Shown here piece by piece: positions 53,985 to 62,525 of a DNA stretch of 64,000 bases. This DNA comes from JAWKHR01 sp041394725 (GTDB lineage: Bacteria > Acidobacteriota > Vicinamibacteria > Vicinamibacterales > SCN-69-37), in contig JAWKHR010000033.1 in the NCBI GenBank assembly GCA_041394725.1, positions 10,416 through 74,415 on the forward strand. The letters run 5' to 3'. Positions within the stretch are counted from its first letter, which is position 1. Every line of letters starts with the position of its first letter. Position numbers and translations under genes: made by a program. Under the pieces are notes generated by a model, which was not told the origin of the DNA, searched no databases, and saw only the letters and a program-made list of their open reading frames with translations.

Positions 53985-54495
53985 ATGCGACGTGTAGCAG
54001 CAGTGTTGAGCACGGCGGCGGTGGTGCTGTGGTCGGCCGGCGTGTTCGCCCAGGCGCCGAATTTCGCGGGCAAGTGGACCCGTGACGCCGAGAAGACCGC
54101 GGCGGCCAACCCGAACATGGGCGGCGGCGGGGGCGGCGGACGGCGCGGCGGTGGGGGCGGCGGCGGCTTCGGCGGCGGCGACATGACGATCAAGCAGGCC
54201 GCTGGCACGTTCACGATCGAGCGCGAGACGCAGAACGGAACCCAGTCGACCGAGTACAAGCTCGACGGCTCGCCCGTGAGCAAGAACATGATGCGGGTCG
54301 CGGCGGCGACGTCGAGCAGGTGTCGAAGGCCGTGGTTCAGGGCTCGACCATCGTGATCACGACCGCCGGCCAGAACGGCGAGACCAAGATGGTGCTGTCG
54401 ATGGACGGCGCCAACATGAAGATCGAGACGACGCGGCCCGGCGCGGCGGCGGCGATCCAGTCACCACGGCGCAGAGCTACAAGAAGGGGCTCTGA
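53985..54495 (+). pseudogene. secreted Gly-rich small protein, frameshifted
   Basis: Signal peptide (AAVLSTAAVVLWSAGVFAQA), then APNFAGKWTRDAEKT, a block of Gly/Arg (GGGGGGGRRGGGGGGGFGGG, about 45-65) and a beta-rich part (MTIKQAAGTFTIERETQNGT, VVQGSTIVITTAGQNGETKM) ending TTAQSYKKGL. Two single-base shifts, near 54300 and 54460, are needed to join the parts into a protein of about 170 residues. The NFAGKW start is like small lipocalin-type exported proteins (weak). It is bracketed by two terminators. Confidence 0.6.
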
Positions 54496-54516
54496 TCCAG
54501 GGCGCTTCGGCGGGCT

Positions 54517-54556
54517 GTCGGGCGCGGGGACGCAGGTTCCCGCGCCCGACGTTTTT
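54517..54556 (+). terminator. intrinsic terminator after the Gly-rich gene
   Basis: A 12-bp perfect stem (GTCGGGCGCGGG / CCCGCGCCCGAC) with a 10-nt loop, followed by GTTTTTC. It lies 21 nt past the stop at 54495 and separates this gene from the convergent folK gene. Confidence 0.88.
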
Positions 54557-54590
54557 CAGGGCCCCGGCGCGCGCGGCAGCCCCACGCGCG

Positions 54591-55079
54591 TCAGTCCGTC
54601 GCTCCGCCCTCCCCGGGCGGCCCGTCCGCCAGCGCCGCCCGAAGTTCCGCCACGGTCTTCCCCGTCACCGGGTCCACCCAGTCCGGCGCGAGCTCCGCCA
54701 GCGGCCCCAGCACGAACGCCCGCTCGCGGAACCGCGGATGCGGCAGCTCGAGTTCCGGCGCGCGGAGAATCTGGTCACCGAAGAGGATCAGGTCGAGGTC
54801 GAGCGTGCGCGGCGCCCGGAAGCTGGGCCGGCGGCGTCCCTGCGCCGCCTCGAGCGCGTGCAGCGTGCGCAGGAGGTCGGCGGGATCGGCGTCGGTCTCC
54901 CCCGTCACGACGGCGTTGAGGTACGGGGGCTGCGCGTCGGGCACGTCCTGCGGCTCGGTCTCGACGACCGACGAGACGCGCAGATCGCCCAGGAGCGCGT
55001 CCAGCTGCTCGACGGCCCAGGCCAGGTGCGCGCGGCGGTCTCCGAGGTTGGAGCCGAGCGCGATGGCGACCCGGGGCAC
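54591..55079 (-). CDS. folK: 2-amino-4-hydroxy-6-hydroxymethyldihydropteridine pyrophosphokinase
   Basis: 162 residues. VAIALGSNLGDRRAHL at the N-terminus, then PYLNAVVTG, and RAPRTLDLDLILFGDQ and LPHPRFRERAFVLGPLAELA, the HPPK signature. It transfers pyrophosphate from ATP to the pterin in folate synthesis. It follows the ferritin-like gene after 6 nt. Confidence 0.95.
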   Translation of the reverse strand: MPRVAIALGSNLGDRRAHLAWAVEQLDALLGDLRVSSVVETEPQDVPDAQPPYLNAVVTGETDADPADLLRTLHALEAAQGRRRPSFRAPRTLDLDLILFGDQILRAPELELPHPRFRERAFVLGPLAELAPDWVDPVTGKTVAELRAALADGPPGEGGATD

Positions 55080-55085
55080 GGCGGC

Positions 55086-55589
55086 CTAGCCGGTCCAGCC
55101 GATGAAGCGGTCGGCCATCACCGAGCCGTCCGTCCCGCTCCGTCCCGGCCCGTTGGCGCGTCGCCCGAGGACGTCCTCGCGGCCCGCGACCATCTGCGAG
55201 AAGAAGCGCTTCTGCTCCAGGGTCTCGCCCAGGATGACGCCCATCATGTTGCGATGGCGCGCGTTGCCAATCGACGGGAGCCTCGGCCGCCACCGGTCCA
55301 CGAACTCCCCGGCGTCGCGCGCGTCCTGCTGGATCAGCGCGACGTAGCCATCCTTCCCCGACACGGCCGGCAGCGCGGGCTCGGCGACCTGATCCGGCGT
55401 GCCGCCGAGTTCCAGGATTGCCGCCTCGAGCCACTGCAGGTGCGTGTCCTCGCGGTTGACGATGTACTGGTAGGTATTGTTGAACTCGTAGCGGCCGACC
55501 TGGCGTGCCACGGCGACGTGCCGCTGGCGGAGCGTCAGGCGTTCGCGATGGAATTCCCGCAGCGTGGACAGCAGATCGGAGGTACTCAC
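55086..55589 (-). CDS. ferritin-like helical protein
   Basis: 167 residues. Long helices with spaced His/Glu: LLSTLREFHRERLTLRQRHV, NTYQYIVNREDTHLQWLEAA and GVILGETLEQKRFFSQMV. The E-x-x-H-like pairs (REDTHLQW) suit a ferritin-like di-iron fold. No signal peptide. GTG at 55589 overlaps the DksA-like stop by 4 nt. Its specific function is unknown; the coupling to folK and the DksA-like gene may only be operonic. Confidence 0.65.
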   Translation of the reverse strand: MSTSDLLSTLREFHRERLTLRQRHVAVARQVGRYEFNNTYQYIVNREDTHLQWLEAAILELGGTPDQVAEPALPAVSGKDGYVALIQQDARDAGEFVDRWRPRLPSIGNARHRNMMGVILGETLEQKRFFSQMVAGREDVLGRRANGPGRSGTDGSVMADRFIGWTG

Positions 55590-55948
55590 GCGTTCTGCTT
55601 CTCCTTGCAGGTGATGCACACCCGCGTCCAGGGGATTGCCTGCAGGCGGGCCCAGGCGATCGGCTCGCCGCAGTCGCGGCAGATGCCGTAGCTGCCCTTC
55701 TCCAGCCGCGCCAGCGCCTCCTCGATGGCCTGGAGGATCTTGGCGTCGGTCTGCTTCAGCTTGAGCTGGATGTGGACCTCGTTGTTGCCGCTGGCCTGGT
55801 CGGCCAGGTCACCCTGCCGGCTGTTGACGTCCATGGACGCCGGCAGGGGCCGCGTGCCGGTCGAGACGGCCACGAGTTCGGCCCGCTTGCGCAGGAGGTC
55901 TTCCTTCAGGTGGGCGAGTTGCCCTTCGTCGAGGGGTTTCTGGCTCAT
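55586..55948 (-). CDS. DksA/TraR-family zinc-finger protein
   Basis: 120 residues. An N-terminal coiled coil (LAHLKEDLLRKRAELVAVST) precedes a C4 zinc finger (CRDCGEPIAWARLQA and VCITCKEKQ). DksA-like proteins bind the RNA polymerase secondary channel. It is shorter than E. coli DksA (151) and the coiled-coil tip lacks a clear DxxDxA, so the regulatory mode is uncertain. An extended -10 (TGATATGAT) lies upstream at 55989-55997. Confidence 0.85.
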   Translation of the reverse strand: MSQKPLDEGQLAHLKEDLLRKRAELVAVSTGTRPLPASMDVNSRQGDLADQASGNNEVHIQLKLKQTDAKILQAIEEALARLEKGSYGICRDCGEPIAWARLQAIPWTRVCITCKEKQNA

Positions 55949-55988
55949 GATCCCACTGCCGCGGATTCGCCCGCGTCCTCAATCCGCG

Positions 55989-55994
55989 ATCATA
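55989..55994 (-). promoter_or_regulatory. extended -10 before the DksA-like gene
   Basis: Minus-strand TATGAT, directly preceded by TGA, which fits the extended TGn -10 class. It ends 40 nt before the ATG at 55948. Confidence 0.45.
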
Positions 55995-56052
55995 TCAGGA
56001 AGCCGCGTCACGGGGCCCCGCGCCGGGCCCCGCGCGCCGGGCCCGGGAGATC

Positions 56053-56805
56053 TCACCGATCGCCGCCGATCAGGTCGCCGAGGCCCCCGAGCAGCCCGCC
56101 GAGGTCCCGCTTGGTCTCGCCCCGATCGGCGCGGTAGGCGGAGTGGATGCGGTCGGCCAGGCGCGAGAACGGCAGCGTCTGGAGCCAGACGCGGCCGGGA
56201 CCGCGCATCGCGGCGAAGAACAGGCCCTCCCCGCCGAACAGGCTGGTCTTGATGCCGCCGACCCGCTCGATCTCGTAGCTCACCGACTCGTCGAAGGCGA
56301 CCAGGCAGCCCGTGTCCACGCGGAGGGGCTCGCCGGGCTTGAGCATCATCTCGACGATCGTCCCGCCCGCGTGGATGAACGTCTGGCCCTGGCCCTCGAG
56401 CTTCTGCAGGATGAACCCCTCGCCGCCGAAGAACCCGGCGCCGATCCGCTTCGTGAACGCGATGTTGATGTCCACGTCGCCGACCGCGCAGAGGAAGCCG
56501 TCCTTCTGGCAGAGGATCGGCCGGCCCGGCCCGATGTCCACGTGGATGATCTTGCCGGGATACGGCCCCGCGAACGCGACGCGGGCCGACGGCGCGGTGC
56601 ACTTGAAGTAGGTGATGAAGAAGCTCTCGCCGGCGAGCAGCTTGCGCTTGAGACCGCCGAGGAACCCGCCTTCCATCTTCGCGTCCATGTCCACGCCGTC
56701 GGTCATGAACATCATCGCGCCGGCCTCGGCGCGGATGGTGTCCCCCGTGGTCATGCTGATGATGACCGCCTGCATGTCGTCGCCGATGATCTCGTGTGCC
56801 ACCAT
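56053..56805 (-). CDS. AIM24/TIGR00266-family protein
   Basis: 250 residues of beta-rich sequence with the family pattern RAEAGAMMFMTDGVDMDAKM, a Gly/Lys turn (GGLKRKLLAGESFFITYFKC), FGGEGFILQKLEGQGQTFIH and GGIKTSLFGGEGLFFAAM, then a Gly-rich tail (DLGGLLGGLGDLIGGD). The double-stranded beta-helix fold has no firmly known function; links to membrane or stress physiology have been suggested. The gene ends before a GC-rich gap of 104 nt with tandem GGGCCCGGCGCG units. Confidence 0.88.
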   Translation of the reverse strand: MVAHEIIGDDMQAVIISMTTGDTIRAEAGAMMFMTDGVDMDAKMEGGFLGGLKRKLLAGESFFITYFKCTAPSARVAFAGPYPGKIIHVDIGPGRPILCQKDGFLCAVGDVDINIAFTKRIGAGFFGGEGFILQKLEGQGQTFIHAGGTIVEMMLKPGEPLRVDTGCLVAFDESVSYEIERVGGIKTSLFGGEGLFFAAMRGPGRVWLQTLPFSRLADRIHSAYRADRGETKRDLGGLLGGLGDLIGGDR

Positions 56806-56814
56806 GGGTCCCCC

Positions 56815-59391
56815 TCATTCGCTCCGAAGCGTGCTCAGCGGCTTGCGGATCAGCACGTCCACGCTGGCGAGCACGCCGACCACGCAGACGACGAGCGCGG
56901 TGAGCCCGGCGCCCGCCGCGAGTGCCCCCGGGCCCGGCGCCCAGGTGATGTGGAACAGGTACCGGGCCAGGGCCCACGACAGGCCGAAGGCGCCGGCGGC
57001 GCCGAGCAGCCCCGCCAGGCCGCCGAGCAGGCCGTACTCGATCGCCACGAGCGTCGCGATGAGCCGCGTGGACGCGCCGAGCGTCCGGTAGATCGCGGCC
57101 TCGTAGAGCCGCTGGAACTTCGTCATCGCGACGGCGCCGACCAGGATCAGCACCCCGCCGGCGAGCGTGACCGCGCCGACGATGGTCACGCCGAGCGTGA
57201 CGTTGGCGACGACGTCGCGCACCGACTGCAGGACCTCGCGCACGTCGATGACCGAGACGTTCGGATACGTCCGCACGAGATCCCGTTGCAGGGCGCCGCG
57301 CGCCGAAGCGTCCGTGCCCCCGGCGACGAAGCCGACGAAGCTCTGCGGCGCCCGATCGACCGCCGGCGAGGGACGCAGCACGAAGACGAACCCGCCGTTC
57401 TGCGCGTCGTCCCACGCGACGTCGCGGATGCTGGTCACACGCGCGGTCAGTGGCTGCCCGGCCACGTCGAACCGGATGAGATCGCCCAGGTCCACCTCGG
57501 CCTCGTCGTGGACGTCCTGCGCGATCGACACCTCGGTGTCCACGCCCGGCCCGAGGCCAGCCGCATTGCCGTCGCTGCCGCCGCCGGTCCCGACCGGCGC
57601 GGACCAGAACCGGCCCGCCGTGACGCGCTCGTTGTCCTCGAGCCCGAGTCGGTACGTCAGGCCGTACTCGCGCGTCAGCCGGCGATGTTCGCGCACAGCG
57701 TCAGGACCAGCGAGCTGCAGCCGGCGTCCCTGGACCGCCGACACCCGGCCGCGCAGGAGCGGCACGAGGCGGACCGGGTGCGCCACATAGGGCGCGACCA
57801 CGCGTGAGACGCCGTCCACCTGGTCGGGCTGGATGTCGATGAGCACCAGGTCGGGCGCCGCGCCGCCGATCTGCGCGTCGAACTCGTGCAGCAGGTTGCC
57901 CTGCACGGCGCGAACCGACAGCGTGAAGAAGCACCCGAGCCCGACGGCCATCAGGATCACGCGGGTCTGGTTGCCGGGCCGGCCCAGGCTGACCACCGCG
58001 TGGCGGAGGGCGAACCGGGGAGACCGCGCGAGCGGTCGCGTGACGGCGAGCAGCGCGCGGCCCGCGCCGAGCAGGGCGAGCGCGACGACCGCCAGTCCTG
58101 CCGTGACGTACAGACCGGCGCGCACGGACCCGGCCTGCCAGACCGCCACGCCCACGAGCGCGGCCGCGGCCACGACCCACGCGACGAGCGTCCGCCGGTC
58201 GTGGCGGCCTCCCCCGGCGGACGAGGCCGCGCGCAGCAGGAGCAGCGGCTTGACGCGCTGCATCTCGAGCAGCGGCACGAGGGCGAAGATCGTGGACACG
58301 AGTACGCCGACGAGCACGCCCTGCGCCGCGGCCGACGCGGTGACGTGCACAGCCTCGATGCCGAGCGGCGTGACGAGGCGGCCCGGAATCACCGCCGCGG
58401 CCGCCACGGCCAGTCCGACGCCGATCAGGCTGCCGCCTCCCGCGAGTCCCAGCATCTGCAGCAGGTAGATTCCGAGCACCTGGCGGGACGTCGCGCCGAG
58501 GCACTTGAGCACCGCCACGCTGCGTACCTTCTGCGCGACCACCACGCGCGTCACGCTCCAGACGCCGATGCCGCCGAGCACCACGATGGCAAAGCCGACC
58601 AGGCTCAGGTAGTTCTCCCCGATCGTCAGGTTGCGTCCGAGCCGGTCCTCCAGCGTGCGCCAGTCGCGGACGCTCGCGCGCCGGTCGAGCCCGTCGCGCA
58701 GGCGATCCACCAGGCCGTCCAGGCGATCCGGCGGGACCGTGGCGGCGACCTGATAGGTCGCCCGGCTCCCGAAGCCGAGCAGCGTCGTCCGGCGCAGGTC
58801 GGCGACGTCCACGTAGATCCGCGGCCCGAACGAGAACCCGCCGCCTTGCTGCAGGCGGTCGCGCACGACGGCGGCGCGGATGGTGAAGTCCTGCCCCGCC
58901 AGGCGCAGCGTATCCCCGACCACGAGCCCCATCTCGACGAGAAACGACGGCGGCACCGCCACCCCATGGCCGGCGAGCAGATCGTGCGACCATGGCCTGC
59001 CGTCCTCGAGCTCCAGCGTGCCGTAGTAGGGAAACCCCGGCCCCATGGCCAGGACCTCCACGAGCCGCACGACCCCGCTCCCCTGCCCCGGCGCGGCCGA
59101 CGCCATCGTCTGCGTCTGGATCAGCTCTGCCTCGGCCCCGACGCCGGCCTCGCCGAAGGCGCGCGTGATGAGGTCGCGCTCGGCGGACGTCCACGGCACG
59201 GGGGACCGCAGCAGCACGTCCGCGCCGACGAACGTCCGCGCCTCGCGCGTGAGCGTGACGCGCACCGTCTGCATCAGGCTGCGCAGGACGACGACCGCCG
59301 CGACGCCGATCGCGACGCACAGGAAGAAGAACAGCAGCCGGGGCGCGCCGGTGCGTGCCTCGCGCCACGCCATGCGGGCGACGAACGTCAC
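56815..59391 (-). CDS. YbbP-like ABC transporter permease (FtsX family)
   Basis: 858 residues. Two FtsX units, each with three helices near the C-terminal end of its half, plus large periplasmic regions: N-terminal RLLFFFLCVAIGVAAVVVLR, mid VVAQKVRSVAVLKCLGATSR, a central IFALVPLLEMQRVKPLLLLR, and C-terminal KFQRLYEAAIYRTLGASTRL. The duplicated MacB-like design matches YbbP, the partner of YbbA. GTG at 59391 overlaps the ATPase stop as GTGA. Substrate unknown; lipids or hydrophobic molecules are suspected. Confidence 0.9.
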   Translation of the reverse strand: MTFVARMAWREARTGAPRLLFFFLCVAIGVAAVVVLRSLMQTVRVTLTREARTFVGADVLLRSPVPWTSAERDLITRAFGEAGVGAEAELIQTQTMASAAPGQGSGVVRLVEVLAMGPGFPYYGTLELEDGRPWSHDLLAGHGVAVPPSFLVEMGLVVGDTLRLAGQDFTIRAAVVRDRLQQGGGFSFGPRIYVDVADLRRTTLLGFGSRATYQVAATVPPDRLDGLVDRLRDGLDRRASVRDWRTLEDRLGRNLTIGENYLSLVGFAIVVLGGIGVWSVTRVVVAQKVRSVAVLKCLGATSRQVLGIYLLQMLGLAGGGSLIGVGLAVAAAAVIPGRLVTPLGIEAVHVTASAAAQGVLVGVLVSTIFALVPLLEMQRVKPLLLLRAASSAGGGRHDRRTLVAWVVAAAALVGVAVWQAGSVRAGLYVTAGLAVVALALLGAGRALLAVTRPLARSPRFALRHAVVSLGRPGNQTRVILMAVGLGCFFTLSVRAVQGNLLHEFDAQIGGAAPDLVLIDIQPDQVDGVSRVVAPYVAHPVRLVPLLRGRVSAVQGRRLQLAGPDAVREHRRLTREYGLTYRLGLEDNERVTAGRFWSAPVGTGGGSDGNAAGLGPGVDTEVSIAQDVHDEAEVDLGDLIRFDVAGQPLTARVTSIRDVAWDDAQNGGFVFVLRPSPAVDRAPQSFVGFVAGGTDASARGALQRDLVRTYPNVSVIDVREVLQSVRDVVANVTLGVTIVGAVTLAGGVLILVGAVAMTKFQRLYEAAIYRTLGASTRLIATLVAIEYGLLGGLAGLLGAAGAFGLSWALARYLFHITWAPGPGALAAGAGLTALVVCVVGVLASVDVLIRKPLSTLRSE

Positions 59392-60125
59392 GGCCGCGAC
59401 TCCGCCGTGACGGGTGGCGGCGCGGGAGCGTCGGCCCCGCCTGCGTCCGCGCCCGCGGGACGATGGCGGTCCACCACACGCCCGTCCCGCAGCGCGATGA
59501 CCTCGTCGGCGCGCGCGGCCAGCGCCGGGTCGTGCGTGACCAGCACCAGCGTGCACCCGCGCGCGCGGTTGACGGCGACCAGCAGGTCGATGACCTGGCG
59601 GCCGGTCGCCGAGTCGAGGTTGCCGGTCGGCTCGTCGGCCAGGAGAATCGGCGGGTCGTTCGCCAGCGCGCGGGCAATCGCCACGCGCTGCTGCTCGCCG
59701 CCGGAGAGCTGCGACGGATAGTGGTGCCCGCGCTCGGCCAGGCCGACGTCGTCGAGGAGCCGGCTGGCGCGGGCCGCGGCGTCCCGGACGCCGGCGATTT
59801 CCATCGGCACGAGGATGTTCTCGCGCGCCGTGAGCGACGGCAGGAGGTGGAAGAACTGGAAGACGATGCCGACCTTCTCACCCCGCAGGCGCGCCAGGGC
59901 TTCCTCCCCGAGCGCCGTGATGTCCACGCCGTCGAGGAGGACGCGCCCGGAACTGGGCGCATCGAGGCCGGCGATGAGGCCGAGCAGGGTGGACTTGCCG
60001 CTGCCAGACGGCCCGGTGATCGCCACGGTGGCGCCCGACTCGATGCGGAAGCTCGTCGGCTGGAGAATCGTCAGGGGACCGGCGCCGCTCGCGACCGTGC
60101 GCGAGACCTCGACGAGCTCGATCAC
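59388..60125 (-). CDS. YbbA/LolD-like ABC transporter ATPase
   Basis: 245 residues. Walker A GPSGSGKSTLLGLIAGLDAP, signature LSGGEQQRVAIARAL, Walker B ILLADEPTGNLDS, H-loop LVLVTHDP. The GTG at 60125 starts IELVEVSRTV and overlaps the upstream esterase stop (GTGA). It belongs to the MacB/LolD class and is coupled to the FtsX-type permease. Confidence 0.93.
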   Translation of the reverse strand: MIELVEVSRTVASGAGPLTILQPTSFRIESGATVAITGPSGSGKSTLLGLIAGLDAPSSGRVLLDGVDITALGEEALARLRGEKVGIVFQFFHLLPSLTARENILVPMEIAGVRDAAARASRLLDDVGLAERGHHYPSQLSGGEQQRVAIARALANDPPILLADEPTGNLDSATGRQVIDLLVAVNRARGCTLVLVTHDPALAARADEVIALRDGRVVDRHRPAGADAGGADAPAPPPVTAESRP

Positions 60126-60850
60126 TCGTGCCCCCCGGGCCCCGCCCGGTCGACCATGGCGCGAAGCCTGGGGTACAGCAGGTCGGCGATCTTCCTGGCG
60201 CCCTCGGCATTGGGGTGGATGCCGTCGGCCTGGTTCAGCTCGGGCTGCCCGGCCACGCCCTCGAGCAGGAACGGCACGTAGGTGACCGACCCGACGTACT
60301 CGATCGACAGCTGCCGGTAGACGTCCCGGAAGGCCTCCTGGTAGTCGAGCCCCAGGTTCGTCGGGGCCTCCATGCCGGCCAGCAGCACGTCGGCGCCGAA
60401 GGCCTGGATCTTGTCGATGATGGCGGCGAGGTTGTCGTGGGTCTGTCGCGACGTCAGGCCGCGGAGCGCGTCGTTGCCGCCGAGCGCCACGACCACGATG
60501 CGGACCTGCGGCTGCAGCAGCGCGTCGATACGCCGGAGCCCGCCCGCGGTGGTGTCGCCGCTGAGGCCGCCGTTGACGATCTCGACCTCGTGGTAGCCCT
60601 CGGTCTGGAACAGGTCCTGGATGACCGCGGGAAAGGCCTGCTGGGCGTAGAGCCCCAGGCCGGCCGTGAGGCTGTCGCCGAGGAACACGATGCCGAGGGT
60701 GGAGCTGACCGGCTGGTCGAGCGGCCGCTCCATCGACAGCTGATCGCCCTGGGCCGCGGGCGGCGCCTGGGCCTGCCCGCAGGAGGCGCTGAGGACCGCA
60801 CACGCGGCCAGCGCGAGCGACGACACCGTGCCGAGGCCGACCCGACGCAT
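60122..60850 (-). CDS. SGNH/GDSL hydrolase (TesA-like arylesterase), probable lipoprotein
   Basis: 242 residues. A signal peptide (SSLALAACAVLSASCGQ) ends in a lipobox (LSASC). Then FLGDSLTAGLGL (block I, catalytic Ser), NGGLSGDTTAGGL, ALGGNDALRG and the C-terminal QADGIHPNAEGARKIADLLY with the Asp-x-x-His. It is related to E. coli TesA and lies upstream of ybbA-ybbP-like genes, as tesA does in E. coli (there divergent). The ATG at 60850 lies 6 nt after TACAAT. Confidence 0.91.
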   Translation of the reverse strand: MRRVGLGTVSSLALAACAVLSASCGQAQAPPAAQGDQLSMERPLDQPVSSTLGIVFLGDSLTAGLGLYAQQAFPAVIQDLFQTEGYHEVEIVNGGLSGDTTAGGLRRIDALLQPQVRIVVVALGGNDALRGLTSRQTHDNLAAIIDKIQAFGADVLLAGMEAPTNLGLDYQEAFRDVYRQLSIEYVGSVTYVPFLLEGVAGQPELNQADGIHPNAEGARKIADLLYPRLRAMVDRAGPGGHE

Positions 60851-60854
60851 GAGG

Positions 60855-61118
60855 CTATTGTACGGTGCGCGCGGCGTCGGCTTCGGCGGCGAGCTGCTGC
60901 TCCAGCGTCTCGATCGCCCTGACGAGCATGTCGCGGTGACCGGGGCGGGTGGCGACCTCGAGGTCGGCCCTGGCGCGGGCCAGGGCGAGTTCCACCGTGC
61001 GGCGTCGGGCCAGCCTGGCCCGTGCCTCGGGCGAGGCCGGGCCGTCGGCCCGCGTCCCGCGCGATTCGCGCTCCGCCTGCTGCGCCTCGACCGACTTGCT
61101 CTCCCAGCCTCTCGCCAT
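60855..61118 (-). CDS. small charged protein, 87 aa, unknown function
   Basis: ARGWESKSVEAQQAERESRG at the N-terminus, then a basic helical region (ARLARRRTVELALARARADL) and RAIETLEQQLAAEADAART to TAG at 60855. No membrane segment or cysteine. The coding frame is well kept and it lies 4 nt from the start of the TesA-like gene. The -10 of that gene overlaps the last codons of this one. Family not recognised. Confidence 0.6.
   Translation of the reverse strand: MARGWESKSVEAQQAERESRGTRADGPASPEARARLARRRTVELALARARADLEVATRPGHRDMLVRAIETLEQQLAAEADAARTVQ
60857..60862 (-). promoter_or_regulatory. -10 element of the TesA-like operon (leaderless type)
   Basis: Minus-strand TACAAT ends 6 nt before the ATG at 60850 and is embedded in the last codons (GTA CAA T) of the preceding small gene. 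No -35 hexamer is clear. Confidence 0.5.
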
Positions 61119-61190
61119 CGGTGCACGCTCCCAGGGGCATTCTACCGGCCCCGGCGGCCTGGCGCCTCGGGCGGCCGGCGGCGGAGGCAG

Positions 61191-61196
61191 TAAGAT
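61191..61196 (+). promoter_or_regulatory. -10 element of the amino-acid permease gene (leaderless type)
   Basis: TAAGAT, 6 nt before the GTG at 61203. It lies in a 84-nt divergent gap with the 87-aa gene. No -35 was recognised. Confidence 0.5.
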
Positions 61197-61202
61197 TGCG
61201 CC

Positions 61203-62525
61203 GTGAGTTTCCGGCGCGCGCTCGGACGCTTCGACGCGACGATGGTGGTCATCGGCGGCATCATCGGCGCCGGCATCTTCATCAACCCGTACCTGGTCGC
61301 CCAGCGGCTCGACACGCCGTTCCAGGTCCTGCTCGTCTGGGCCACCGGCGGCGCGGTCGCGCTGGCCGGGGCGTTCGCCTACGCGGAGCTGGGCCGGCTG
61401 CTCCCGCGTGCCGGCGGCCAGTACGTCTACCTGCGCGAGGCGTGGCATCCGCTCGCCGGCTTCCTGTACGGCTGGGCGCTGCTCTTCCTGATCGAGACCG
61501 GCGCGATCGCCGCGGTGGCGATCGTCTTCGCCGAGTACGCCCTGCGCCTCGTCGGCGCGGAGGGCACGGCCCCGCAGCCGCTCGCGGTGACGACGATCGT
61601 GCTGCTGTCGGTGATCAACTATCTCGGCGTGAAGCCGGGCAGCCGCGTCCTCAACGTGTTCGTCGTGCTCAAGGTGGCCGCGCTCGTCGCGCTCATCGGC
61701 TTCGCGTGGCTCGCGCCCGGCGCGCCGGGATGGTTCGAGACCGCGCGCGTGGACGCCGACCCGTCTGGCGCCGTGGCGTTCGCGGCGGCGCTGATTCCGG
61801 TGCTCTTCGCCTACGGCGGCTGGCAGAACGCGAACTACGTCGCGGAGGAGATGCGCGACCCGGTGCGCGACCTGCCGATCAGCCTCATCGCGGGCACGCT
61901 CACCGTGGTCGCCGTCTACGTGCTGGTCAACATCGCCTACCTGCGCACGCTCGGCCTCGAGGGGCTCGCGGCGACGACCACGCCGGCCGCGGCGACGGCG
62001 GGCGCGTGGCTCGGGGCCTCGGGCGAACGATTCGTCGCGGCCGCGATCGCGATCTCGACGTTCGGCTTCCTGAACCTGGCCATCCTCGCGCCGACGCGCG
62101 TCTACTACGCGATGGCGCACGACGGCACGTTCGTGCCCGCGCTCGCGCGCCTGCACCCGCGCTTCGGGACGCCCGGCGCGGCGATCGTCGTCCAGTCGGC
62201 GTGGGCGATCGCGCTGGCGGTGACCGGCGACTACGGCGACCTGCTCGACACGGTCGTCTTCGCCGACTGGATCTTCTTCGGCGCCACGGTGGCGGGCCTC
62301 TTCGTCCTGCGCCGGCGGCTCGGCAACCCGGACGGCTTCCGCACGCCGCTCTACCCGTGGTTGCCCGGCGCGTTCGTGCTCGTCGCCGCGATCGTGGTCC
62401 TCAGCACGATCTACGCGGCGCCGCTGCGCTCCGCGGTGGGCGCGGGCCTGATGCTGCTCGGCGTCCCGGTCTACGCGTTCTTCGTCCGGCGGTCCGCGGC
62501 CGCGGCCGGCCGCCGGGACCGGTGA
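61203..62525 (+). CDS. APC-superfamily amino-acid permease
   Basis: 440 residues and about 12 membrane helices. MVVIGGIIGAGIFINPYLVA is the first-helix unwound motif of the family (GxxxGAGIF). GRLLPRAGGQYVYLREAWHP and GGWQNANYVAEEMRDPVRDL are typical of LAT/APC amino-acid transporters. Proton or exchange coupling cannot be told. It is followed by an aminotransferase gene overlapping by 1 nt (TGATG), which suggests uptake and breakdown of an amino acid. Confidence 0.92.
   Translation: MSFRRALGRFDATMVVIGGIIGAGIFINPYLVAQRLDTPFQVLLVWATGGAVALAGAFAYAELGRLLPRAGGQYVYLREAWHPLAGFLYGWALLFLIETGAIAAVAIVFAEYALRLVGAEGTAPQPLAVTTIVLLSVINYLGVKPGSRVLNVFVVLKVAALVALIGFAWLAPGAPGWFETARVDADPSGAVAFAAALIPVLFAYGGWQNANYVAEEMRDPVRDLPISLIAGTLTVVAVYVLVNIAYLRTLGLEGLAATTTPAAATAGAWLGASGERFVAAAIAISTFGFLNLAILAPTRVYYAMAHDGTFVPALARLHPRFGTPGAAIVVQSAWAIALAVTGDYGDLLDTVVFADWIFFGATVAGLFVLRRRLGNPDGFRTPLYPWLPGAFVLVAAIVVLSTIYAAPLRSAVGAGLMLLGVPVYAFFVRRSAAAAGRRDR

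Noticed and set aside
54100..54190. Gly-codon repeats as a CRISPR or tandem-repeat array
   Set aside because: Irregular GGC/GGG runs encoding a Gly/Arg block, without repeat-spacer periodicity.
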